Below, one piece after another: positions 8,434 through 17,088 of a DNA stretch of 64,000 nucleotides. The translations under genes were made by a program, and so were the position numbers. Each line of letters starts with the position of its first letter. Within the stretch, counting starts at the first letter, position 1. Source of the DNA: Natronococcus sp. A-GB7 (GTDB lineage: Archaea > Halobacteriota > Halobacteria > Halobacteriales > Natrialbaceae); NCBI RefSeq assembly GCF_029688865.1, contig NZ_JARUKV010000023.1:1-64000 (forward strand), written 5' to 3'. A model generated the notes under the pieces. It did not search any database, was not told the DNA's origin, and saw only the letters and a list, made by a program, of their open reading frames with translations.

Positions 8434-9747
8434 TCAGTCTTCGCGAACACCACACCAGTCCATCGCCGTCAGCGCGAGGATCTGAGCCGTTTCGACGAGG
8501 GAGTCGATTTCGGCGAATTCGTCCGCAGCGTGGGCGTTCTCCCCGCGCGGCCCGACGCTCGGACACGGGATGTCGTAATACCGATTGTAGAACCGCTCGT
8601 CGTTCCCGGCGAGTCCGCCGCGGTAGTCGACGTCGCCGTCGGTCGTTTGCCTGGTTTTCTCGCAGACGAGTTCGAAGAAGTCGCTCTCGAAATCGACCTC
8701 ATGTGGGTTCGTGTTCCAGCCGAACCACTCGATTTCGGGCGGGTTCTCCGCGAGCCACTCGTCTTCGTCGACGACCTCGGAGATTGCCGCTTCGACCTCC
8801 TCTCTGATGTCCTCGCGTGTCTGCTCTGCGCTCGGCGGCCAGCCGATCCGGTACTCCATCACCGCTTCCCCTGGGACGGTCGACGTCCACGATCCTGGGA
8901 CTTCGATGTTTGTCAGGCTGAGGTTCGTCGTACTGCCTTCAGCGTCCGGATACTGGTTGATGGCGGGGCCGTAGTCCTCAATACGCTCGTTTCGCTCCTC
9001 GTACAGGTCCATCAGTCGCTGGTAGATCTTGAACGCCTTTCCGACGGCGTCGACGCCGCGGAATTGGAAAGCCGTGTGCGCTGCCGCCCCTGGGACCCGC
9101 ACCCGGAAGTATCGAACACCGGCGCTCGCGACACCGAGCGTCGGGACGCCGGACGGCTCGGTGATGACCGCCGCATCGGGCTGGTAGCCGCGTTCGAGCG
9201 CGGAGAGTACGCCGCCGACGCCGCCGGCTTCCTCCTCGATCGTCGTCTGGAGCGTCAGATCGCCATCGAGCTCGACGCCTAGTTCTGTGAGGGCCTGGTA
9301 AGCCATTGCCATCGCGGCGACGCCGCCTTTCATATCGTACGTGCCGCGGCCGTAGATCCGCCCGTCCTCGACGGTTCCCTTCCACGGCTCGTACGACCAG
9401 TCGGAAAGTGGCTCGGGCGAGACGACGTCCACGTGCCCACTGAATGTCAGCGACGGTCCGTCACTGTTGCTGAAGTCGGTTGCTGCGATGTTCTCCCGCC
9501 CCTCGTACCCGTACTCGGTGTACGTGTTCGTCTCGAAGAACGCCGGATGCTCTCGCAACGTCTCGATATCCGGTTCCCAGGCGTCGATTTCGAGCCCTAG
9601 TTCTTCGAATTTCTCGCGCATCACCCGCTGCGCCGGTTGCTCCTCGCCGGGAAGCGATTGAGCAGCCACTAACTCCGAGAGAAAGTCGACCAGTTCGCTG
9701 CGATTCGACTCGATGTGTTCACATACTTCTGCTTGTGTAATTGACAT
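8434..9747 (-). CDS. M20 family metallohydrolase, ArgE/DapE/ACY1 type (paralogue a)
   Basis: Cytosolic zinc-dependent amide-bond hydrolase, 437 aa. Catalytic elements are complete: SGHVDVV (His105), GRGTYDMKGG (bridging Asp138), TIEEEAGG (general base Glu171 and metal Glu172), and a late metal His in the ENAHAADEF block; the central dimerisation/lid domain occupies about residues 195-320. Family members remove acyl or succinyl groups from amino acids or open amides; the true substrate is unknown. It is one of three close paralogues here (with 14142-15461 and 15616-16905). A TATA box (about 9768-9780) lies just before its start, so it probably begins its own transcript. Confidence 0.88.
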   Translation of the reverse strand: MSITQAEVCEHIESNRSELVDFLSELVAAQSLPGEEQPAQRVMREKFEELGLEIDAWEPDIETLREHPAFFETNTYTEYGYEGRENIAATDFSNSDGPSLTFSGHVDVVSPEPLSDWSYEPWKGTVEDGRIYGRGTYDMKGGVAAMAMAYQALTELGVELDGDLTLQTTIEEEAGGVGGVLSALERGYQPDAAVITEPSGVPTLGVASAGVRYFRVRVPGAAAHTAFQFRGVDAVGKAFKIYQRLMDLYEERNERIEDYGPAINQYPDAEGSTTNLSLTNIEVPGSWTSTVPGEAVMEYRIGWPPSAEQTREDIREEVEAAISEVVDEDEWLAENPPEIEWFGWNTNPHEVDFESDFFELVCEKTRQTTDGDVDYRGGLAGNDERFYNRYYDIPCPSVGPRGENAHAADEFAEIDSLVETAQILALTAMDWCGVRED

Positions 9748-9865
9748 CAGTCCCCGAAAACGAGGAACATCTATTTATATATTTCACAATAGGTGATATT
9801 TGCTGACCATTCACATAGGCAGGGCCATCACCGTTGCACTCCGGTCTGCAACGCGGCGATGTCGC

Positions 9866-11128
9866 TCACTCGATCGGCACCGCACCGGCGAGGTCGGCCA
9901 GCGCGCCAGTGAGAATTTGTGTCGCCCGGGTACACTCTTCCCACGCGGTCCACTCCTGCGGTGAGTGTGAGATTCCGTCCTTCGACGGGGCGAACAGCAT
10001 TCCAACGTCGGTCACTGATGCGAGCTGCATGGTATCGTGACCGCCGCCGGACGGCAGCCGTCGCGTCTCGATACCGTTCCGGTTGCTCGCATCGGCGAGC
10101 GCTCGTTGACACCGCTTGCTCATCGGCACCGGCTCCACGGTCCGATACCGATCTAGTGCCGTATCGACACCTCGCTCCCGTTCCAGACGCGCCAAACTTT
10201 GATCGGTGAGTGCGACGATTTCATCCATCACATCCAAATCGACGTCGCGGATATCGACACTGAGCGTTACGCTCCCTGGAACGACATTGCGCGCGTTTGG
10301 GGTGACCGTTACCTCGCCGACCGTCGCGACCGCGAACTCGCTCTTTGTTGCGACGAGTTCAGTCGCGATCCGTTCAATGTCACGGATGAACTCACTCGCA
10401 GCGACGAGACAGTCGGTTCGACCGTCCATTCGGGTACTACCGGCGTGGTCGGCTTCGCCGCTGATTTCGACGCGGCAGTTCGTGATACCAGTGACCGATG
10501 TCACGATTCCGGAAGAGACGCCGGTGTCTTCAAGCATCGTCGATTGTTCGATGTGGAGTTCGAGCCACGAATCCCACTCGCCGGCATCGATTCGCTGTTC
10601 GCCACGAAAGCCGATGTCCTCGAGATACTCGGAAAGCGTCGTCCCGGTATCGTCCTCAAGGGTGAGCGCTTCCGACGCAGAGAGTTCCCCGGCCGCAACC
10701 GACGATCCGAGCAAGCCACGGTTGAACCGCTGTCCCTCCTCTTCGGTGAATGAGACGACTTCGATCGGCCTTTCGAGCGTGAGGTCGCTCTCTTGGAGCG
10801 TCCGAACCGCTTCGACGGCGGCGTAGACTCCCAGCGGCCCGTCGAATAGCCCGCCCTGCGGAACCGAATCGAGGTGGCTCCCGGCGGCGACCGGGTTCGC
10901 GTCCTCCGGACAACCGTCGGGTTCCCAGCGACCAGCGATGTTCCCAACCGGATCGACACGAACGTCGAGGTCCAGCGATCGCAGTTGCCCGACGAGATAC
11001 TCACGGGCCTGTCCGTCGGCCATTGAACCGGTCAGCACCGTGCGTCCGTTCCCGCCCCTCCTCTCCGTGCTCCCGAGCGTTCCGTTGGTCAGGATATTCT
11101 CTCGGAGCCTGTCTTTGTCAACTTTCAC
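9866..11128 (-). CDS. M20 family N-carbamoyl-L-amino acid hydrolase / allantoate amidohydrolase-like
   Basis: Zinc-dependent hydrolase of the AmaB/HyuC/AllC branch, 420 aa, which typically releases CO2 and ammonia from N-carbamoyl amino acids, ureidopropionate or allantoate. Diagnostic blocks: GSHLDSVPQGGLFDGPLG (metal His and Asp), FTEEEGQRF (Glu pair), LELHIEQ (metal His), GEADHAGS, and the C-terminal GGGHD with a metal His. The start codon is GTG (11128). It lies 54 bp downstream of the hydantoinase gene on the same strand, the classical hydantoinase-carbamoylase order, so ring opening followed by carbamoyl removal is the likely two-step route. Stereochemistry and precise substrate are open. 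Confidence 0.85.
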   Translation of the reverse strand: MKVDKDRLRENILTNGTLGSTERRGGNGRTVLTGSMADGQAREYLVGQLRSLDLDVRVDPVGNIAGRWEPDGCPEDANPVAAGSHLDSVPQGGLFDGPLGVYAAVEAVRTLQESDLTLERPIEVVSFTEEEGQRFNRGLLGSSVAAGELSASEALTLEDDTGTTLSEYLEDIGFRGEQRIDAGEWDSWLELHIEQSTMLEDTGVSSGIVTSVTGITNCRVEISGEADHAGSTRMDGRTDCLVAASEFIRDIERIATELVATKSEFAVATVGEVTVTPNARNVVPGSVTLSVDIRDVDLDVMDEIVALTDQSLARLERERGVDTALDRYRTVEPVPMSKRCQRALADASNRNGIETRRLPSGGGHDTMQLASVTDVGMLFAPSKDGISHSPQEWTAWEECTRATQILTGALADLAGAVPIE

Positions 11129-11182
11129 ACACGCTTTTCTCTCCCGATTTGTTATAATACTTCACATGGTCCCACCGGAAAG

Positions 11183-12589
11183 CTATCTCGTGGCGGTTTG
11201 CGTCGTCCGCTTCTCCCATTGCGGTCGGTCGCGATCGACGAACGAACCGGTGCCGGCACTGCCAACGAGTTCACCGTCGTCGACGATCACCCGTCCGCGA
11301 ACGAGAGTGGTCGTCACCGTTCCGGTCACCTCACGTCCCTCGTAAATCGAGAACGTCGCGTTTGACGCGTTTCTGCTCGACGTGACCGTCTGGGACTCGT
11401 TCGGATCGAACAAGACGATGTCCGCGTCGGTACCGGGTTCGAGGGTTCCCTTCTGTGGCAGTCCGAAGGTTTCGGCCGGGTTGGTACACATCACACTAAC
11501 CAGAAACGGATAGGAGTAGCCGCGTTCGACCACGGCCTCCTGATGGAAGAGGGGGAGGCTCCACTGGACACTGTTCGCACCGTAGGGGCTGTTCCACCAG
11601 TTCTCTACCTCTTTGAACGCTCGGTGGTAGACTACGTGGTCGGTGGACACCACGCTCAGGGTGCCTTTCTCGAGGTAATCGAACATCGCTTCCCGATCGT
11701 CGTCAGTGCGTATCGGTGGCGCGACTATAGGGAGCGTTCCCTGTTCCTCATACACCGAGTCGTCGAGCACCGTATAGTGGGTACACGTCTCTGCCCGAAT
11801 ACGGCTTCCGTCGCGGCGGAACCGTTCGATTTCTTCGGCGGCTTTCCGACACGAGGTGTGAACGCCGTAGTATTTGACACCAGTTTCGTCGGCTAGTCGG
11901 AGTGCAGCGGCCGCACCCATGGCCTCGGCGTAATCCGGTCGCGAGTCGGGGTAGTGAATGGCGTCACCTTTTCCCGCTTCCCGGAGGCGGTCGAGTTGCG
12001 CGGTACAGACCGCCGGCTCTTCCGTATGGACGATCGCCACGGCGTTTCGGTCAGCGATGTGGCGGAAGGCACGATCGAGGAACCCCGCGTTCACCCCGAC
12101 GTCATAAGTCGACATGAACAGCTTGAACGACGTGACGCCAGCGTCGACCGCGGTATCGATCTGCGCTAGCGTCTCAGGATCATCGCGATGAAGGACACCG
12201 TGAAGCCCGTAATCGACGTACGCTTGGTCCGCTTTCGCCTTCTTGTGTTCGATGCCATCGTAGAGGTTGCTGTTTTCGTTCGCGATACTTCGGTCAGTCC
12301 CTTGCCAAGCGAAGTCGAGGACCGTCGTCACCCCGCCAAGCGCAGCAGCGGCGGTTTCGCTCTCGTAGGTGCCCGCGCGATTTCCCGGCACCTCGTCAAT
12401 GTGAACATGTGGATCAACTACCCCGGGAATGATCAGTTGGCCCGTCGCATCTATCCGGCGGCGTGCGTCCGGAAGTACCTCTTCGTTCCCGATAGAGACG
12501 ATGATCCCGTTATCGATCGCAATACTAGTTTGGCGGACGGTAGTGGCCGTCACGAGATGTCCGCCAGCGATCACAGTCTCAACGACCAT
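11183..12589 (-). CDS. Dihydropyrimidinase / hydantoinase family cyclic amidohydrolase
   Basis: Opens cyclic ureides (hydantoins, dihydropyrimidines) to N-carbamoyl amino acids. The protein is 468 aa from the ATG at 12589; the 14 extra upstream codons are not family-like. Metal sites: DPHVHIDE (HxH, about residue 58), SFKLFMS (the carboxylated lysine that bridges the two metals), then GVHTS and VSTDHVV (metal Asp, about 315). WWNSPYGANSVQWSLPLF corresponds to the substrate loop. Just upstream of the carbamoylase-type M20 gene. Allantoinase-type activity cannot be excluded. Confidence 0.87.
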   Translation of the reverse strand: MVVETVIAGGHLVTATTVRQTSIAIDNGIIVSIGNEEVLPDARRRIDATGQLIIPGVVDPHVHIDEVPGNRAGTYESETAAAALGGVTTVLDFAWQGTDRSIANENSNLYDGIEHKKAKADQAYVDYGLHGVLHRDDPETLAQIDTAVDAGVTSFKLFMSTYDVGVNAGFLDRAFRHIADRNAVAIVHTEEPAVCTAQLDRLREAGKGDAIHYPDSRPDYAEAMGAAAALRLADETGVKYYGVHTSCRKAAEEIERFRRDGSRIRAETCTHYTVLDDSVYEEQGTLPIVAPPIRTDDDREAMFDYLEKGTLSVVSTDHVVYHRAFKEVENWWNSPYGANSVQWSLPLFHQEAVVERGYSYPFLVSVMCTNPAETFGLPQKGTLEPGTDADIVLFDPNESQTVTSSRNASNATFSIYEGREVTGTVTTTLVRGRVIVDDGELVGSAGTGSFVDRDRPQWEKRTTQTATR

Positions 12590-12805
12590 GAGCCCAAATA
12601 ATGCGTAACTGTTATTTAGTTGTTTAGTCATCTCGTGAAATCAGATCAACCCGTGAAAAGATTGTGTTCAGCTCAACCGATTGTGTCCACACCGGTCCGG
12701 GCGATGAAACGCCGGTTGCAGTCCGGTCTCGGCTGGTGACTATCGGCGTAGGTACTCTCAGCAGGCTTCTCTTCCTGTCGAAATTCATATTAATACTGAC
12801 CGAAT

Positions 12806-12818
12806 ATTTAAATAAGGT
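12806..12818 (+). promoter_or_regulatory. TATA box of binding protein 3
   Basis: ATATTTAAATAAG lies about 35 bp before the ATG at 12848, the spacing of an archaeal promoter with a leader of about 10 nt. The stretch 12590-12805 between this and the divergent hydantoinase gene has no coding sequence I recognise. Confidence 0.5.
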
Positions 12819-12847
12819 GCCGTGATGAGTTGTGGTGTGATAACACG

Positions 12848-14044
12848 ATGGTTAACCGACGCGACGTCATCAAAGGTGCGAGTGCAGCTAGCATAGCGGG
12901 TCTGGCCGGTTGTCTCGGTGGAGACGATGGCGGGACGGACGTCAGACCGGTTGAGATCGATTTCGATAACTGGCCGCCCGACGAGTACGGAGACGGCCTC
13001 AACGCGTGGAACTGGTACGTCGAGTGGAATGAGTGGGGAGCCGAGGATTTCGCCGAGGAGTACGATCTCAGCAACTACAGCACGGAGGCGTACTCGACGC
13101 CGACAGATTGGTTCAGCACCCTTCAGGCGAATCAAGAGAATCACGGCATCGATCACATCGGGGCCTTCACGGAGTGGGTTCACCGCGCTCGGGAAGAGGA
13201 TATGATCGAACCGATTCCGATCGACGAGATGCCGAACGTCGATGTGGCTGATCAGTATCTCGACCCACATCGGGAAATGTTCTGGAGTGATGACGGCGTT
13301 GGAGGCGTCTACGGTCTGCCACACTCGGTTGTGATCAGTCCGATCGTGATGTACAACACCGATGAAGTCGAGGACCCGCCCGAGTCGCTTGACATCCTCT
13401 GGGACGAGGAGTACGCGGATCAGATTTCGATGATGGCACACCACGGCGGGATACTCTGCACTGCCGGCGCCCTGTACACGGGGCAGGATCCGAACGATCC
13501 GGACGACTTCGACGAGATACAAGAAGTGCTCGAACAGCAGCGCGACCTCGTCTTCAACTACGCCGACGAACACGAGACGCAGATGCAACTCGTAATGAGC
13601 GGTGACGCGGCGATCGGCACCCACACCGACGGACGAGCGTTCAGGGCGATGTACAACCATGGCGGCGACGTCGACTGGTTTATCCCTGAAGAAGGCGCGA
13701 CCTGGGGAACGGACGTGATCCTGTTGCCGCGGAACGCCCCGAACCCGGTCACGGCGACGATGTACATCGACCACCTCTTCACTGACCTCGGCTGGGAGAA
13801 GTTCGTCGAAACGACCGTGTATCGCCCGCCGTTCGAAAACGACGAGTTCACCGACGGCGCGCTCGGAGACACCATCCGCGAAAAGTGGGACGACGAGTGG
13901 GAGAAGCATGGCGACGCTGAGGATTTCATCGACGACCTCGTCATCACCGACGAGGAGTTCGACCGGATGTATCACAACTGGCCCCGCTCTGACGACGTCA
14001 TTGATCGGTACGACGAGATCTGGACTGAAGTTACCGCTGGATAG
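12848..14044 (+). CDS. ABC transporter substrate-binding lipoprotein, spermidine/putrescine type (paralogue 3)
   Basis: Third member of the receptor family (398 aa from the ATG at 12848). Tat motif VNRRDVIKGAS and lipobox LAGCLGG near residue 25, then the same acidic binding fold and conserved blocks (GQDPNDPDDF, DGRAFRAMYNHGGDVDWF) as the products at 41-1234 and 4242-5432. No permease or ATPase lies beside it, so it presumably docks on the importer at 1358-4201, about 8 kb away. It is flanked by hydantoinase and M20 hydrolase genes, tying it to the same catabolic task. A long open frame on the opposite strand is a codon-bias shadow. Confidence 0.9.
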   Translation: MVNRRDVIKGASAASIAGLAGCLGGDDGGTDVRPVEIDFDNWPPDEYGDGLNAWNWYVEWNEWGAEDFAEEYDLSNYSTEAYSTPTDWFSTLQANQENHGIDHIGAFTEWVHRAREEDMIEPIPIDEMPNVDVADQYLDPHREMFWSDDGVGGVYGLPHSVVISPIVMYNTDEVEDPPESLDILWDEEYADQISMMAHHGGILCTAGALYTGQDPNDPDDFDEIQEVLEQQRDLVFNYADEHETQMQLVMSGDAAIGTHTDGRAFRAMYNHGGDVDWFIPEEGATWGTDVILLPRNAPNPVTATMYIDHLFTDLGWEKFVETTVYRPPFENDEFTDGALGDTIREKWDDEWEKHGDAEDFIDDLVITDEEFDRMYHNWPRSDDVIDRYDEIWTEVTAG

Positions 14045-14141
14045 GACGTGTGTCGCTCTTTTCACCGGCAAATCGATCTCCGACAGCGCGAGTGCCGTTC
14101 AGCGAGGTATACACGGAGACGGAGGCCTGGTCGACCGTAAC

Positions 14142-15461
14142 TCACTCCGTGGTGCCACACCAATCGATCGCCGTCAGCGCGAGCGTCTGTGCGGTCTCGA
14201 CCAGCGAGTCGACCTCGACGAACTCGTCCGCGCCGTGGATGTTCTCTCCGCGGGGCCCGACGCTCGGACACGGGATGTTGTAGTAGTTGACGTAGAACCG
14301 TTCGTCCAATCCCGCCAATCCGCCGACCCACGTTCCTTCCTCGCCGATGACGGATTCTGCGTTGTCGCTGGCGAGTTGTGTAATCTCCGCGTCGCGGTCA
14401 ACTTCGTGAGCCTCCGCGCTCCAGCCGAACCACTCGATTTCGGGCGGGTTCTCTGAGAGCCACTCGTCTTCCTCGACGACCCCCTGAATCGTCTCTTCGA
14501 TCTCCGCACGCACTTCTTCGCGTGATTCACCGGGCGGCCATCCAAGCCGACACTCCATCGTCGCTTCGGAGGGAACCGTCGACGGCCAATCACCGGAATC
14601 AAAGATTCCGACGTTCAGGTTGGTCACGCTCCCTTCCGCCTCCGGTCGCTCGTTGACCGCAGGCTGGAAGGAGATGCGCTGTTTGCGCTCGGCCTCGAGT
14701 TCTCTGAGCGCTTCAAAGATCCGTGTCGCCTTCCAAGCCGCGTTGACTCCGTTGAACGCGTGTGCAGCGTGGGCCGCTCTGCCCGGGACGATCACTCTGA
14801 AGTAGAGCACGCCCGCACTGGCGACGCCGATGTCCGGAACGCCGTATGGCTCCGTGATGATCGCCGCATCGGGTTGATAGCCGCGCTCGAGTGCGGAGAG
14901 CGCACCACCGGTCCCACCGGCTTCCTCATCGATCGTCGACTCGAGGATCAGATCACCGGCGAGTTCGATCCCGAGTTCGTCGAGTACCTTTGCCGCGTGA
15001 ATCCCGGCGGCGAGACCGCCCTTCATGTCACAGGACCCGCGGCCGTAGATGCGATTGTCTTCGACCGTCGCCACCCACGGATCATAGGTCCACTTGTCCT
15101 CGTCGACGGAGACGACGTCGATGTGACCCATGAACCCGAGCGAGCGTCCGTCCCCCGATCCTTCGATGGTGGCGGCGACATTCGGCCGACCTTCGTAGCC
15201 ATACTCCTCGTAGATTTTTGTATCAAAGTAGCCGGGGTGGTCTTCCAGTTTCGAGACGTCCGGTTCCCAGACGTCCGTCTCGAGTCCGATCCTTTCCAGT
15301 TCGTCGATGATGACTTCCTGCCCGGCCGCTTCGTTCCCCTCGTGGGTCGGCTGTTCGACGAGCGATTCGACGAGCGCTATTAGTTCGTCACGCGTCTCTT
15401 CGACCCGGTCTATAACCTCACGGCGCTGTGCTTCGGACATAACGTTGATATCTGTTGACAT
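14142..15461 (-). CDS. M20 family metallohydrolase, ArgE/DapE/ACY1 type (paralogue b)
   Basis: Second of the three related zinc hydrolases, 439 aa. It keeps GHIDVVSVDE (metal His), GRGSCDMKGG (bridging Asp), TIDEEAGGTGG (Glu pair) and the C-terminal ENIHGADEF histidine. An internal ATG at 15440 would remove seven residues; the first ATG is kept because it is closest to the divergent promoter region. Convergent with binding protein 3 and divergent from paralogue c (15616), with a shared 154-bp intergenic region. The paralogues probably differ in substrate side chain or stereochemistry; this is inference. Confidence 0.88.
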   Translation of the reverse strand: MSTDINVMSEAQRREVIDRVEETRDELIALVESLVEQPTHEGNEAAGQEVIIDELERIGLETDVWEPDVSKLEDHPGYFDTKIYEEYGYEGRPNVAATIEGSGDGRSLGFMGHIDVVSVDEDKWTYDPWVATVEDNRIYGRGSCDMKGGLAAGIHAAKVLDELGIELAGDLILESTIDEEAGGTGGALSALERGYQPDAAIITEPYGVPDIGVASAGVLYFRVIVPGRAAHAAHAFNGVNAAWKATRIFEALRELEAERKQRISFQPAVNERPEAEGSVTNLNVGIFDSGDWPSTVPSEATMECRLGWPPGESREEVRAEIEETIQGVVEEDEWLSENPPEIEWFGWSAEAHEVDRDAEITQLASDNAESVIGEEGTWVGGLAGLDERFYVNYYNIPCPSVGPRGENIHGADEFVEVDSLVETAQTLALTAIDWCGTTE

Positions 15462-15580
15462 CGACCTAAAGGTATCGGTGAAGAGGGATCAAAGCGCCAC
15501 GGGCGCGATCGCTGACTGGTCTTCGGTCTATCTCGCGGATATCCGTTGCGTCTCAGTCAACTCCTGTCTCCCATGTAGGA

Positions 15581-15593
15581 TAAAATATAAACC
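15581..15593 (+). promoter_or_regulatory. TATA box giving a leaderless transcript
   Basis: TAAAATATAAACC lies 23-35 bp before the ATG at 15616, the distance expected between an archaeal TATA box and the transcription start. The transcript would therefore begin at or within a few bases of the start codon, and this supports 15616 over the much longer open frame that begins at 15307. Confidence 0.5.
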
Positions 15594-15615
15594 AGATACC
15601 GTGATTGATGGGAGC

Positions 15616-16905
15616 ATGAAGTCTGAGGTGTGTGACCATATCGAACAAAAACGGGGTCGGATGCTGGACCTGCTCGAAGAACTTGTCGCGGCGCAATCCG
15701 TTTCGGGGCAGGAACAACCCGGCCAACAGCTCGTTTACGACCGTCTTCAGGAACACGATCTAGAGATCGACACCTGGGAACCGACGGTGGACAATCTCAA
15801 AGACCATTCCGGCTTCTTCGAGACGGTTACGTACGAAGAGTTCGGCTACGATGGCCGCCCGAACGTCGTTGGTAAACGGACAGGTACTGGAGATGGGCCG
15901 AGCCTCGTGTTCAGCGGCCATATTGACGTCGTAACCCCCGAACCGGTGTCTGACTGGACATACGATCCGTGGGATCCGACGATCGAAGACGGCAAGATGT
16001 ACGGTCGCGGGACGATGGACATGAAAGGTGGCATCGCCGCGTTCATCCACGCGTACGAGGTCCTCGAAGAACTGGACATCGAGCTTCAGGGCGACCTGTT
16101 GCTCCAGACGACGATCGAGGAGGAAGCTGGCGGCGTCGGCGGCGTACTCTCCGCGCTCGAACGCGGCTACCAGCCCGATGCGGCGATTATACCGGAGCCG
16201 TTCGGCGTCCCGAACATCGGCATCGCGGGCGCAGGGGTATCGTATTTTCGGGTGACGGTCCCCGGAAAGGCCGCCCACACCGCCCGTAAGTATCGCGGAG
16301 TGAACGCGATTGGGAACGCGATGGACGTCTATCACGCGCTTGAAGAACTCGATCAGAAACGACGCGAACGGATCTCGTACGAACCCGCCGTCGAGCAGGA
16401 TCCGAAGGCCGAAGGAAGCGAGACTAACCTGAGTGTCAGCGTCGCGGAGGCAGGCGACTGGGTATCGAAAGTGCCCGGTGAGGCGGTGTTGACCGGCCGC
16501 ATCGGCTGGCCGCCGGGCGAGCGGAGCGAAGAGGTTCGCCAGGAAGTGATCGACGCCATCATGGGTGTTGCCGAGGATAATCCCTGGCTGGCCGAGCACG
16601 AACCGGAGATCGAGTGGTTCGGCTGGGACGCCGATCCGCACGAAGTCGATACCGATCAGCAGATCGTCCAACTCGCGACGGAGCACGCCGAACAGGTTAC
16701 CGGCGGCGAAACCTCGTACGTCGGTGGACTCGGCGGTGTCGACGAACGATTCTACGAGCTTTACTATGACATTCCGGCAATTTCCGTCGGTCCGCGTGGT
16801 CAGGGCGGCCATGGTGCAGACGAGTTCGTCGAGGTCGACTCGCTGGTCGAGACCGCACAGACGCTCGCGCTGACGGCGATGGAGTGGTGCGGAACTGAGT
16901 CGTAG
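15616..16905 (+). CDS. M20 family metallohydrolase, ArgE/DapE/ACY1 type (paralogue c)
   Basis: Third M20 paralogue, 429 aa, most similar to paralogue a: both share the block LSALERGYQPDAA and similar N-termini (VCDHIEQKRG versus VCEHIESNRS). Catalytic residues present: FSGHIDVV, GRGTMDMKGG, TIEEEAGGVGG and GGHGADEF. The start at 15616 is fixed by the TATA box and by alignment with paralogue a. The upstream 100 codons of the open frame overlap paralogue b and are not coding. The adjacent 16906-17088 stretch has no feature I can name. Confidence 0.88.
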   Translation: MKSEVCDHIEQKRGRMLDLLEELVAAQSVSGQEQPGQQLVYDRLQEHDLEIDTWEPTVDNLKDHSGFFETVTYEEFGYDGRPNVVGKRTGTGDGPSLVFSGHIDVVTPEPVSDWTYDPWDPTIEDGKMYGRGTMDMKGGIAAFIHAYEVLEELDIELQGDLLLQTTIEEEAGGVGGVLSALERGYQPDAAIIPEPFGVPNIGIAGAGVSYFRVTVPGKAAHTARKYRGVNAIGNAMDVYHALEELDQKRRERISYEPAVEQDPKAEGSETNLSVSVAEAGDWVSKVPGEAVLTGRIGWPPGERSEEVRQEVIDAIMGVAEDNPWLAEHEPEIEWFGWDADPHEVDTDQQIVQLATEHAEQVTGGETSYVGGLGGVDERFYELYYDIPAISVGPRGQGGHGADEFVEVDSLVETAQTLALTAMEWCGTES

Positions 16906-17088
16906 CGAAGGGATTCGGCGGTCTCCGTACCCGGAGCTGTACCCCTGTCGGCTCATGGTTACACGGAAAACAGAAAAATTCCACGACTTCGGTCATGCGG
17001 AGAACGTCAATTCGAGGTATGAGGACACAAGATGAGGCAGCTCGCGCCGAGAACGAGTCTGATTTCTGCGCTTATCGAACCGATCGTC

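Noticed and set aside
12785-14071. 428-codon open frame antisense to binding protein 3
   Set aside because: High-GC haloarchaeal genes leave long antisense frames; the product is not acidic, has no family motif and mirrors the Tat-lipoprotein gene exactly.
15760-16956. 398-codon open frame antisense to M20 paralogue c
   Set aside because: Arg-rich shadow of a gene with a complete set of catalytic motifs on the plus strand.
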